From: FEN-1073 sp963780865
Lineage (GTDB): Bacteria > Chloroflexota > Anaerolineae > Anaerolineales > RBG-16-64-43
DNA: 64,000 nucleotides
Direction of reading: 5' to 3'
NCBI GenBank assembly: GCA_963780865.1
Contig: CAWADT010000030.1
Span: 53,533 to 117,532, forward strand
Below are positions 9,667-18,023 of this stretch, in pieces. Every line of letters begins with the position of its first letter. The stretch's first letter is position 1. The notes beneath the pieces are model-generated. The model made no database searches. It saw only the letters and a list, made by a program, of their open reading frames with translations, and was not told the origin of the DNA. Position numbers and translations under genes: made by a program.

Positions 9667-10414
9667 CATCGGCAACACCAACATCACCCTGGGAATGTAC
9701 GAGGGAGCGGCGCTCGGCCCGCGCTGGCGCCTAGCCACCGAGAGCGAACGCATGCCGGACGAATTCGGCTTGCAAGTGACCGGCTTGCTCTCCCTCGCCG
9801 GCAAATCCCCGGCCGACGTCAGCGGAGTGGCGATCGCCTCGGTCGTTCCGCCGCTCACCGGCCGCTGGATCGAAACCTGCCGCGTCTACCTCAAGTGCGA
9901 TCCGCTCGTGGTGGACGCCGGCGTGCGCACGGGCGTGAAGATCCGCTACGAGGATCCGCGCGCGGTGGGCGCCGACCGCATCGTGGATGCGGCCGCGGCC
10001 TTCCGGCTCTACGGCGGGCCGGCCTGCATCGTGGATTTCGGCACCGCCACCACGTTCGACGCGATCTCGTCCGACGGCGAATACCTGGGCGGGGCGATCG
10101 CGCCCGGAATCGGAATCGCGGCCCAGGCGCTCTTCCAGCGCACCGCCAAACTTCCGCGGGTCGACGTCGCCCGCCCGCCCGCCGCGATCGGACGGAATAC
10201 CGTGCACGCGATACAATCCGGCCTGCTCTTTGGTTACGTCGGATTGGTGGAGGGCATGGTCGCGCGTTTCCGCGGGGAACTCGGCCGCGATATGAAAGTC
10301 ATCGGCACCGGAGGCCAGGCGGATCTGATCGCCCATGAGACCCGCGTGATCGAAATCCTCGCGCCGTGGCTCACGCTCGACGGCCTGCGCATGATCTACG
10401 AGATGAATCAATGA
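9650..10414 (+). CDS. coaX: Type III pantothenate kinase
   Basis: Phosphorylates pantothenate, the first step of CoA synthesis proper. Type III features: N-terminal DIGNTNITLGMY (ASKHA phosphate loop), GADRIVDAAAAF, DFGTATTFDAI, and GTGGQADLI near the C-terminus. Length 254 is normal. Type III kinases need a monovalent cation and are not feedback-inhibited by CoA (family knowledge), which would make control at the level of the leader RNA useful. The start overlaps panD and the stop overlaps coaBC in an ATGA. Confidence 0.95.
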   Translation: MLLCIDIGNTNITLGMYEGAALGPRWRLATESERMPDEFGLQVTGLLSLAGKSPADVSGVAIASVVPPLTGRWIETCRVYLKCDPLVVDAGVRTGVKIRYEDPRAVGADRIVDAAAAFRLYGGPACIVDFGTATTFDAISSDGEYLGGAIAPGIGIAAQALFQRTAKLPRVDVARPPAAIGRNTVHAIQSGLLFGYVGLVEGMVARFRGELGRDMKVIGTGGQADLIAHETRVIEILAPWLTLDGLRMIYEMNQ

Positions 10415-11631
10415 ATCCTTTAACTGGCAAACGCATCCTGCTGGGAGTCACCGGATCCGTCGCAGCCTACAAGGCGGTCGACCTGGCCAGCAAGCTCACC
10501 CAGGCCGGCGCCGAGGTGGACGTTCTGATGACCGAGGCCGCCGCTCAATTCGTCGCCCCGATCAGCTTTCAATCCGTCACCGGCCGCGCCGCCCACACCG
10601 ACGCCGAACTGTGGGGCGCCGAGGCGCATGTGCTGCATGTGAATCTGGGCCGCCCGGCGGATCTGCTGCTGATCGCGCCGGTCACCGCCAACACGATCGC
10701 GAAGCTAGCGCTCGGGCTAGCCGATAACCTGCTTTCGCTGACCGCGCTTTCGGCCCGCTGCCCGCTGATGATCGCCCCGGCCATGGACGGCGGGATGTTC
10801 GCCTCCCCCGCCAACCAGACGAATCTGCAAACGCTGATCGCGCGGGGAACGATCGTTGTCGGACCGGAGGAAGGGCATTTGGCGTCGGGGCTTTCCGATC
10901 AAGGCCGGATGACCGAACCGGCGGAGATCCTCGACCGGGCGCGCTACTTGCTTTCGCGCGGCGGGCCGCTCCACTCCCGCAAAGTGGTCGTCACGGCCGG
11001 CGGAACCCAGGAGCCGGTGGATCCGGTGCGCTCGATCACCAACCGATCGTCGGGTAAACAGGGATTCGCGCTGGCCCGCGCCGCGCTCGACGCAGGAGCG
11101 GACGTGGTTCTGATCGCCGGCCCCGGCGCGCTGCCCACCCCATATGGCGCGCGGCGGATCGATGTCCGCACCGCGGCGGAGATGGAAAAAGCGGTCCTGG
11201 CGGAAATTTCAGACGCGCACGGGCTGATCATGGCCGCCGCCGTGGCCGATTTCCGCCCCTCCCAGACGGCTCCTCAAAAAATCAAAAAGGATTCTTCCTT
11301 CAACAAAATTACCTTGGAGCGCACGGAGGATATCCTGGCGGAAGTCTCGCGCGCCAAAGCCGCAAGCGGGTATCCTCAGGTGACGATCGGATTCGCCGCC
11401 GAGACCGAAGACCTCGAGAAGAACGCCCGCAAGAAACTCGCGGCCAAACATCTCGATCTGATCGTCGCCAACGAAGTGAGCCTGCCGGACTCAGGATTCG
11501 AAAGCGATACCAACTATGTTACGATTTTTACCGTCGACGGGACGGCCCAGTGTCTGCCGAAGACGGAAAAATCCGCGATCGCCGAAACCGTGATCCATTG
11601 GCTGATTGTTCTGTTGGGTTTGAAAGAATAG
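10411..11631 (+). CDS. coaBC: Bifunctional phosphopantothenoylcysteine synthetase/decarboxylase
   Basis: Two domains. The N-terminal flavin decarboxylase (CoaC, about 1-180) shows GVTGSVAAYKAVDLAS, APVTANTIAKLALGLADNLL and PAMDGGMF, including the Asn and Met-Asp active-site region. The C-terminal synthetase (CoaB, about 190-406) shows VVVTAGGTQEPVDPVRSITN, SSGKQG, AAAVADFRP and KIKK. It makes 4'-phosphopantetheine from phosphopantothenate, cysteine and a nucleotide. Start ATG 10411 overlaps the coaX stop (ATGA). 406 residues, usual size. Completes the clustered part of the pathway; coaD and coaE are not in the window. Confidence 0.95.
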   Translation: MNPLTGKRILLGVTGSVAAYKAVDLASKLTQAGAEVDVLMTEAAAQFVAPISFQSVTGRAAHTDAELWGAEAHVLHVNLGRPADLLLIAPVTANTIAKLALGLADNLLSLTALSARCPLMIAPAMDGGMFASPANQTNLQTLIARGTIVVGPEEGHLASGLSDQGRMTEPAEILDRARYLLSRGGPLHSRKVVVTAGGTQEPVDPVRSITNRSSGKQGFALARAALDAGADVVLIAGPGALPTPYGARRIDVRTAAEMEKAVLAEISDAHGLIMAAAVADFRPSQTAPQKIKKDSSFNKITLERTEDILAEVSRAKAASGYPQVTIGFAAETEDLEKNARKKLAAKHLDLIVANEVSLPDSGFESDTNYVTIFTVDGTAQCLPKTEKSAIAETVIHWLIVLLGLKE

Positions 11632-11729
11632 GAAGAGAGAATTCCTGGAATCCACAACAGGCTGCGGAAATTTTCAGTTGTCATTACGGAATAACGGCAT
11701 GACTACCGGCCAGGGAATGGGGATGGACA

Positions 11730-12782
11730 ATGAATAAGCTCCGCGATGCGATCACCGACGTTCCCGGGATAACCGTCGGCCACGCGCAGGATCTGGCCGC
11801 GCTCACGGGCTGCACGGTGATCCTGTGCCCCCAGGGGGCGGTGGCCGGCGTGGACCAGCGCGGCGGCGCGCCCGGCACGCGCGAGACCGACGCGCTCCGG
11901 CCGATGCACCTGGTGCAGAAGGCGCACGCCGTGATGCTCGCGGGCGGCTCGGCCTTCGGACTCGACGCCGCCTCCGGCGCGATGCGCTACCTCGAAGAGC
12001 GCAAGGTCGGATTCCCAACCGGCGTGGTGAAAGTGCCGATCGTCGCGTCCGCCATTCTCTTCGACCTCGCCATTGGATCCTCAAAAGTGCGGCCGGATGC
12101 CGAGATGGGATACCGCGCCTGCCGGCTGGCAACCTCCGATCCTCCGGCCGAGGGAAACGTGGGCGCGGGAACCGGCTGCACGGTGGGTAAGATTTTTGGC
12201 ATGGACGGCGCTATGAAATCCGGAATCGGCACGGCGAGCATGGACTGCGGCGGCGGCATCGTGGTTGGCGCGATCGTCGCGGTCAACGCGTTCGGAGACG
12301 TCATCGATCCGACAGACGGGAGAATTATTGCCGGCTCTCGACCGCTGGCCAAAGGCCCGTTTCGGCTGGGCCATAAACAAGCGTTTGCGGATACGCTCGC
12401 GGTGATGCGCAGCCTTCCAGGCCGGCTGGTTCTTCGCCTGGCGGCCGGCGGAAACACCGTGATCGGCGTGGTGGCCACCAACGCCCGGCTGAATAAAGAA
12501 CAGGCGGGTAAGATGGCTCAAATGGCGCAGGATGGCCTAGGGCGCGCGATCCGCCCCGCGCATACCATGCTCGACGGCGACACCATCTTCTCCCTTGCCA
12601 CCGGTGAGCGAGGCGCGGATGTCAGTCTGGTGGGGGCCTGCGCGGCGGAAACGTTTGCCCGCGCGGTGGTGAAAGCCGCGCTCGCCGCGAGTGCCGCCGG
12701 CGGGCTGCCCGCGGCGGCCGACCTTCAGCAAGAGAAAGCGATTAACGAATCCACAAAGGACACGAAGGACACGAAGTGGTAA
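11730..12782 (+). CDS. P1 family (S58, DmpA-like) aminopeptidase
   Basis: A 350-residue protein of the DmpA/BapA/ornithine-acetyltransferase-like fold. Landmarks: DVPGITVGHAQD, GTRETDAL, LAGGSAFGLDAASG, GNVGAGTGCTVGK and NTVIGVVATNARL. In this family the last region holds the residue that becomes the new N-terminus after self-cleavage. Typical activity is release of N-terminal L-amino acids or D-amino-acid ester/amide hydrolysis; a beta-peptidase role is also possible. The C-terminal tail STKDTKDTKW is encoded by one arm of a palindromic repeat (12750-12820), so the original stop was probably lost or replaced. It lies 98 bases after coaBC and may be cotranscribed. Confidence 0.88.
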   Translation: MNKLRDAITDVPGITVGHAQDLAALTGCTVILCPQGAVAGVDQRGGAPGTRETDALRPMHLVQKAHAVMLAGGSAFGLDAASGAMRYLEERKVGFPTGVVKVPIVASAILFDLAIGSSKVRPDAEMGYRACRLATSDPPAEGNVGAGTGCTVGKIFGMDGAMKSGIGTASMDCGGGIVVGAIVAVNAFGDVIDPTDGRIIAGSRPLAKGPFRLGHKQAFADTLAVMRSLPGRLVLRLAAGGNTVIGVVATNARLNKEQAGKMAQMAQDGLGRAIRPAHTMLDGDTIFSLATGERGADVSLVGACAAETFARAVVKAALAASAAGGLPAAADLQQEKAINESTKDTKDTKW

Positions 12783-12820
12783 TAACTAAATTTATTCGTG
12801 AACTTCGTGCCTTTCGTGGA
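12750..12820. repeat. Palindrome of CACGAAGGA units, copy 1
   Basis: Left arm 12750-12776 (TCCACAAAGG, then ACACGAAGG twice) and right arm 12795-12820 (TTCGTGAACTTCGTGCC, TTTCGTGGA) are imperfect inverse copies with a nine-base inner period. The left arm is inside the peptidase reading frame. Related copy at 26021-26094. Confidence 0.8.
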
Positions 12821-12852
12821 TAATTTTCCTGCTCGTCAAAGTTAGGAGTCCT

Positions 12853-13266
12853 ATGTTCCAGAAAAAAGAAACCACCGCGCTACCCGAGGTTCTCCGCACC
12901 ACCGGCAAGATAGAAACCGTCCTAGGGCCGGGGATTTCGATCAAAGGATTCCTCACCGGCAAGGGTGGAGTCCGCATCGAGGGCGTCTTCGAGGGCAAGA
13001 TCGATATCGAAGGAATCCTGGTGGTGGGCGAACAGGGCAAGGTGGTTTCGGAGGAAATCCGCGCGCCGTCGGTGGTGGCCGGCGGAACGGTGCAAGCCAA
13101 TATCATCGCCGATAAAGTCCAGGTAACGCGTTCCGGCCGAGTTTATGGCGACGTGACCACGTCGAACCTCTCCACCGAAGAAGGCGGCTTTTTAAAAGGG
13201 ACGATCCGCATGCCGGAAGCGGGAGAAACGCCGGAAGCGAAACCTTCGCCGGAGCCGGATAAGTAA
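12853..13266 (+). CDS. Bactofilin
   Basis: A 137-residue polymer-forming cytoskeletal protein. After a short disordered N-terminus comes the beta-helical bactofilin core: TVLGPGISIKGFLTGKGGVRIEGVFEGKIDIEGILVVGEQG in outline, with the repeating G-x-I/V-x-G pattern, then GGTVQANIIADKVQVTRSGRVYGDV. The C-terminal tail is rich in Pro, Glu and Lys (GETPEAKPSPEPDK). Bactofilins assemble without nucleotides at the inner membrane and act in shape or local cell-wall synthesis. AGGAG lies seven bases before the ATG. Its own promoter may lie in the short gap that also holds the CACGAAGG palindrome. Confidence 0.93.
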   Translation: MFQKKETTALPEVLRTTGKIETVLGPGISIKGFLTGKGGVRIEGVFEGKIDIEGILVVGEQGKVVSEEIRAPSVVAGGTVQANIIADKVQVTRSGRVYGDVTTSNLSTEEGGFLKGTIRMPEAGETPEAKPSPEPDK

Positions 13267-13355
13267 ACGGAAGAAACCGGTGCCGTAGCAGAGCCCGCGT
13301 CGGTCCGGCATTAAACCAAGAATCCTTTTTGCTCCAGCGGAAGTGGTAAATGGAT

Positions 13356-13481
13356 TACCGCGCGGTATCAAAAAACTCAACCCCCAAGAACTACGTAGCA
13401 AGCCCCGCTTTCTACACCTTTCGCAAACGAAGAAAGCGGGGCAAGCTGCGCGGTATTCAATCCCGCGGAACCGGGATAAAA
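13356..13481. repeat. GCCCCGCTTTCT repeat family, copy A
   Basis: An element of about 125 bases: ACCGCGCGGTATC, then an inner hairpin GCCCCGCTTTCT / AGAAAGCGGGGC around a short loop, then GCTGCGCGGTATTC and a terminal ATCCCGCG-GGGAT-AAAA hairpin. Copies B (29024-29165) and C (46856-46988) keep the same order. It fills the gap between the bactofilin gene and cysH. Confidence 0.8.
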
Positions 13482-13587
13482 CTTTCCAGGAATACCGTGG
13501 AACGGCGGAATTAAGGGAATTTATATCCTAAACTATGTTATATTTTTCCTGATTTAATTGGTTGTTAGGAGTGAATCAGAAACGATC

Positions 13588-14340
13588 ATGGCCAAGATCG
13601 CCGATATTTCTGTTGAAAAAATGGCACAGTTGGAAAAATCCGCTCCGCAGGACATCCTGCGTTGGGCGTGTTCGGAGTTCCAATGCATCTGCCTGGCGGC
13701 TTCCTTCGGCAAAGACAGCATCACCCTGCTCCATATGGTGCGCGAGATCCGCCCGGAGATCGACGTGGTCTACCTCAACACCGGATACGACTTTCCAGAA
13801 ACGGTCGAATACATCCATCGCATGGAAAAGGAATGGAACCTGCGTGTGATCGAATTCTCCCCGCGGATCAGCGTGGAGGAACAGGAGCGGACGCTCGGGC
13901 CGGATTTGTACCGTACCGATCCGGACCGCTGCTGCGGAATCCGCAAAGTGGAACCGATGGCCCGCGCCTTGCGCAATTACGACGTCTGGATCACGGGGCT
14001 GCGGCGCGATGAGACCGAGCACCGGCGCGGAATTCGCGTGGTGGAAGTGGCGAACAATCTGATGAAGGTCAATCCGCTCGCCGCCTGGACCGCCGACGAC
14101 GTGTGGCGCTATCTCCGCGAAAACCGCGTCCCCTACAATCCGCTCTACGACCGCGGCTTCGTCAGCCTCGGCTGCCGGCCGTGCACGCTCGCCGGAACCT
14201 GGGGCCGGTTCGAACGCGCCGGGCGCTGGGCTGGCACTTCCAAGGCGGGCGGAGAATGCGGCATCCACATCACCTCGTCGATGATCGAGTACGCCGAGGG
14301 CGAAGCGGGTCCGCTTCCTGAGAAGGAACCGGATCGATGA
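13588..14340 (+). CDS. cysH: APS/PAPS reductase
   Basis: Reduces adenylyl sulfate (or PAPS) to sulfite for cysteine synthesis. The PP-loop AASFGKDSITLLHM, the substrate loop VVYLNTGYDFPET, TGLRRDETEHR and the C-terminal ECGIH with the catalytic cysteine are present. DRCCGIRKVEP and LGCRPC supply the CC and CxxC pairs that bind a 4Fe-4S cluster, the mark of APS-type assimilatory enzymes. 250 residues. I choose ATG 13588; a TTG at 13558 with an internal AGGAG is an alternative. The stop overlaps the uvrA start. Confidence 0.92.
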   Translation: MAKIADISVEKMAQLEKSAPQDILRWACSEFQCICLAASFGKDSITLLHMVREIRPEIDVVYLNTGYDFPETVEYIHRMEKEWNLRVIEFSPRISVEEQERTLGPDLYRTDPDRCCGIRKVEPMARALRNYDVWITGLRRDETEHRRGIRVVEVANNLMKVNPLAAWTADDVWRYLRENRVPYNPLYDRGFVSLGCRPCTLAGTWGRFERAGRWAGTSKAGGECGIHITSSMIEYAEGEAGPLPEKEPDR

Positions 14341-17273
14341 CCGGCGACGTTCTTCGCATCTCCGGCGCTCGGGAGCACAATCTTAAAAACCTCTCGGTGA
14401 CGATCCCCAAGAACAAGCTGGTGGTGGTCACCGGGATTTCCGGCTCTGGAAAATCCTCGCTGGCCTTCGACACGCTGTTTGCCGAAGGCCAGCGCCGGTA
14501 TGTGGAATCCCTCTCGGCCTACGCGCGCCAATTCCTCGGGCAGCTGCGCCCTCCCGACGTGGATCTGATCGACGGGCTCTCCCCGGCGGTGGCCATCGAC
14601 CAGCGCGGGCTTGGTTCGAATCCGCGCTCGACGGTGGGCACGATCACCGAAATCTACGACTACCTGCGGCTGCTGTACGCGCGCGCCGGCGTTCCGCACT
14701 GCCCGATCTGCGGGCGCGAGGTGCAAAAACAATCCGCGCAGGAAATCGCCGCCGCCATCGCCGCTCGTCCGGCCGGCACGAAGTGGACGCTGCTGGCGCC
14801 GGTGGTGCGCGCGCGCAAAGGGGTGCACGAGGCCGCCGTCGAAGAAATGCGCCGCTCGGGGTTCGTGCGCATGCGCGTCGACGGCCGGATGTACGAGACC
14901 GACGCCGAGCTCGCCCTCGATCCGCATGCCGTCCACGATGTGGAAGCGGTGATCGACCGGCTGGTCGTCCCCGAGCAATCCACGGAGGATTTCCTCAGCC
15001 GCCTGACCGATTCAGTCGAGACCGCGCTGCGCACCGGCGGCGGGTTCCTCATCGCGCAGAACCTTTCCGCCGCCCCTCCCGAGGACATCCTCTTCTCCGA
15101 ACGGTTCGCCTGCCCGGTGGACGGGATCAGCCTGCCGGACATCCAGCCGAATTCTTTTTCCTTCAATTCACCCCACGGGGCCTGCCCCACCTGCCAGGGC
15201 CTGGGGGCGCGGCTCGAGATCGATCCGGCGCGCCTTTTCCCGGATCCCTCCCAGCCGCTCGACGAAGCGCTGCTTTCGCTATTTGCTTTCGAGGGCGGAG
15301 AAAGCCAGCGCTCCCAGTCGCTTTGGCTGGAATTGCTCGCGGCCCATTCCGGATTCGATCCGGAATTTCCGGTCGGGCAACTTTCCCCCGCCCAGCTGAA
15401 GCCGATCCTGTATGGAACCGGCGCGGAGAAAATTCGAGTGGAATTTTCGGGGCGGGAAGGCAAACACTCATTCTTCGAATCCCCTTACGAAGGATTAATC
15501 CCCGGCCTTCAGCGAAGGTATGCCGAAAGCGGCAGCGAGGTGTTTCGCGGCCGGGTGGAAAGCTTGATGAGCGAGCGGGTCTGCGAGGAATGCGGCGGGA
15601 AACGGCTGCGCAAAGAATTGCTCGCCGTAACGGTCGACGGCCGGAATATCATCGAAGTGTGCGCGGAGACGGTTTCCCGCCTGCGGGTGTGGATGCGCGA
15701 TCTGCTCGACCGGCTGGGGGCGGGACGCGAAACCGACGCCGCGCGCGAGCGCGCCGTGGCCGGACCGATCCTGGCCGAAGTGGGCCACCGGCTCGACTAT
15801 TTGGAGGAGGTCGGCGTCGGGTATATCGCCCTCTCGCGCGCGGCCTCCACGCTTTCCGGAGGCGAAGGCCAGCGGGTGCGCATGGCCACCCAGATCGGCT
15901 CGCGGCTCAGCGGCGTGCTGTACGTGCTCGACGAGCCGACGATCGGCCTGCACCCGCACGACGTCCACCGGCTGCTCGGGAGCCTGCTGCGGCTGCGCGA
16001 TCTGGGCAACACGGTGCTGGTGGTCGAACACGACGAGGAGATCGTGCGCGCGGCGGATTGGATTGTGGAGCTCGGCCCGGGCGCCGGACCGCGGGGCGGG
16101 TTCCTCACCGCCGAAGGGACACCGCGGGCGATGGAAGCCGATCGAAAATCGCTCACCGGCCGTTTTTTGGCCGGAGCCTTCCGGTACAAACCGCCCAAGC
16201 GCCGGCGGAGCGGCAACGGCCGTTCCCTCACCGTTCACGGCGCTCAGGCCAACAACTTGAAGCGAATTACCGCGCGCCTTCCGCTCGGGATGCTCGTGTG
16301 CGTCACGGGGGTTTCCGGCTCGGGCAAATCCTCGCTGCTCTTTGACGTGGTGCTTCGATCGCTTTTAGGGGAAGCGGGCGAAACCGGTCCGTGGGAAGGA
16401 ATCGAAGGCCGGGAATTCGTCGACAAAGTGATCCCCATCGATCCCTCGCCGATCGGCCGCACCCCCCGCTCCAATCCGGCGTCCTACGTCGGCCTGTACG
16501 GCGACGTCCGCGAGCTGTTCGCTTCGCTTCCGGAATCCAAAGTGCGCGGGTACAAACCCGGGCGGTTCTCCTTCAATTCGCGGGGCGGGCGCTGCGAAGC
16601 TTGCCAAGGCCAGGGGCAGTTGGAAGTGTCGATGCAATTCCTGCCGGACGTATTCATACCCTGCGATCAGTGCGGCGGCGCGCGCTTCAACCGCGAAACG
16701 CTGCAGGTGCGGTTCAAGGACCGGACGATCGCCGACGTGCTCGACGCGACGGTCGACGAGGCGCGCGAGCTCTTCGCCGCCATCCCCTCGATTGCCCGCC
16801 GGCTCGACACCCTGCATGACGTCGGGCTGGGGTACATCCGCATCGGCCAGCCGGCCACGACGCTCTCGGGCGGCGAGGCGCAGCGCATCAAGCTGGCGCG
16901 GGAACTCTCGCGCCGGAGCGCGGGACACACGCTCTATATCCTCGACGAGCCGTCGGTCGGGCTCCACGCCGCGGATGTGGCGGGTTTGATCGCGGTGCTC
17001 GAGCGCCTGGTGGAAGAAGGACACACCGTATGCGTAATCGAACACAACCCGGATATCCTTCTGGCGGCCGATTATCTGATCGATCTCGGGCCGGGGGGCG
17101 GCGAAGAGGGCGGCCGGATCGTCGCCGAGGGTACGCCCGAAGCCGTGGCAGAACATTTCCACACGCCCACTAGCCAGTTTCTCAAAACTCTGCTGGAAAA
17201 ACCCCGGCCTCGTCCCGCCGCTGCGCGGAAGAAAATCGCCGGAGTGACGCGGCCACCCTCGAAAAAGAAATAA
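14337..17273 (+). CDS. uvrA: UvrABC nucleotide excision repair subunit A
   Basis: Damage-recognition ATPase of excision repair. Two ABC modules: Walker A GISGSGKSS near residue 31 with signature LSGGEGQR near 505, and second Walker A GVSGSGKSS near 658 with LSGGEAQR near 840. Zinc-binding clusters CPICG (near 122), CPTCQG, CEECGGKRL (near 415) and CEACQGQG...CDQCGG (near 755-780) are in place. 978 residues, slightly longer than E. coli UvrA. ATG overlaps the cysH stop (ATGA); the pairing looks like translational coupling and not a shared pathway. A Lys/Arg/Pro-rich tail ends the protein. Confidence 0.96.
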   Translation: MTGDVLRISGAREHNLKNLSVTIPKNKLVVVTGISGSGKSSLAFDTLFAEGQRRYVESLSAYARQFLGQLRPPDVDLIDGLSPAVAIDQRGLGSNPRSTVGTITEIYDYLRLLYARAGVPHCPICGREVQKQSAQEIAAAIAARPAGTKWTLLAPVVRARKGVHEAAVEEMRRSGFVRMRVDGRMYETDAELALDPHAVHDVEAVIDRLVVPEQSTEDFLSRLTDSVETALRTGGGFLIAQNLSAAPPEDILFSERFACPVDGISLPDIQPNSFSFNSPHGACPTCQGLGARLEIDPARLFPDPSQPLDEALLSLFAFEGGESQRSQSLWLELLAAHSGFDPEFPVGQLSPAQLKPILYGTGAEKIRVEFSGREGKHSFFESPYEGLIPGLQRRYAESGSEVFRGRVESLMSERVCEECGGKRLRKELLAVTVDGRNIIEVCAETVSRLRVWMRDLLDRLGAGRETDAARERAVAGPILAEVGHRLDYLEEVGVGYIALSRAASTLSGGEGQRVRMATQIGSRLSGVLYVLDEPTIGLHPHDVHRLLGSLLRLRDLGNTVLVVEHDEEIVRAADWIVELGPGAGPRGGFLTAEGTPRAMEADRKSLTGRFLAGAFRYKPPKRRRSGNGRSLTVHGAQANNLKRITARLPLGMLVCVTGVSGSGKSSLLFDVVLRSLLGEAGETGPWEGIEGREFVDKVIPIDPSPIGRTPRSNPASYVGLYGDVRELFASLPESKVRGYKPGRFSFNSRGGRCEACQGQGQLEVSMQFLPDVFIPCDQCGGARFNRETLQVRFKDRTIADVLDATVDEARELFAAIPSIARRLDTLHDVGLGYIRIGQPATTLSGGEAQRIKLARELSRRSAGHTLYILDEPSVGLHAADVAGLIAVLERLVEEGHTVCVIEHNPDILLAADYLIDLGPGGGEEGGRIVAEGTPEAVAEHFHTPTSQFLKTLLEKPRPRPAAARKKIAGVTRPPSKKK

Positions 17274-17391
17274 ATTACCGCCGCCAGAGGCAGCGGCTTT
17301 GTAATGCTGCACCTGGAAGGTGCGATTCTACGGTTCCATCCCACCCTTCCTCCCCTATGAATTCCAAACGCTGATTATCTTCGCCTGTCAC

Positions 17392-17435
17392 CCCTCCTCC
17401 CCTCCCGTAATACGGGAGGGGAGGAGGGGGAAAAA
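17392..17435. repeat. CTCCCAGC/CTCCCC hairpin repeat, copy 2
   Basis: CCCTCCCGTAATACGGGAGGG forms a hairpin, flanked by CTCCTCC and GGAGGAGG. Same build as the hairpin between panC and panD. Confidence 0.65.
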
Positions 17436-17852
17436 GATACATTGTGAAAGGACGATAATTTGATGGGAGAGGTAGGATGGGATGGCAAGATACCCGCCCA
17501 CACGGTACCTTTGCTGTATTTATGCAAAGGAAAAATTACTACACCGGTAGAACCTATTCAGACTACACACAGCCAAAGGCAGTGGTTTTGAGAGTTAATA
17601 AATAACTGCGCGGTATCCCCGAGTTCAACCCCTGAATTCACGGATGACAGCCGGCGGGATATTTCTTGTCCAGAGAAAACGGACGAAATACCTATCGCTT
17701 GTTTTTAAACCTATGTTATATTCGACCCAATGCCCATGGATTCCGAAACCGCAATCAGCGGAAAGATTAATTGTCCTAGAGTTCGCGCAAAAGGCGAAAC
17801 CTCTGAAAATCAGCGCTCGTCCGTAGCTAAAGCTCCGAACTCTCAACCGCGC

Positions 17853-18018
17853 CCGGCATTAAGCCGGGCTTCGAAGCCGGATTTATTTTATCCCTGCGCC
17901 TGTCCTTGCGAAGCGAGGGAAGCGGGGGAAGCGGGGACCGGCCTTCGCTTTGCGAGCGCAAACGTTGTTAATCGTCGGGGGATAAATCCCCCGACGAGCG
18001 GATTTTTTCAGAGGTTTC
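17853..18018. repeat. Dispersed 130-160 bp repeat, copy 1
   Basis: Shares with 55096-55240 the ordered blocks AAGCCGGATTTATTTTATCC, CTGCGCCTG, CTTGCGAAGCGAGGGAAGCG, GGGGAAGCGGGGACCGG, GTTAAT, and a GTCGGGG...CCCCGACGA hairpin followed by CGGA-TTTTTCAGA. It ends just before the GH10 start. Confidence 0.8.
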
Positions 18019-18023
18019 ATGTC

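Larger units (their letters stand above)
17274..18023. other. Gene-free stretch between uvrA and the GH10 gene
   Basis: Holds a weak stem GCCGC/GCGGC near 17284-17302 that may end uvrA transcripts, the CTCCC hairpin repeat at 17392-17435, a partial copy of the ACTGCGCGGTATC family at 17606-17640, and a dispersed repeat at 17853-18018. I see no coding region with good start and codon pattern. Confidence 0.6.

Noticed and set aside
17730..18023. N-terminal extension of the GH10 protein through the repeat
   Set aside because: The residues come from a dispersed repeat also found at 55.1 kb without a gene, and the lipoprotein signal starts only after it.
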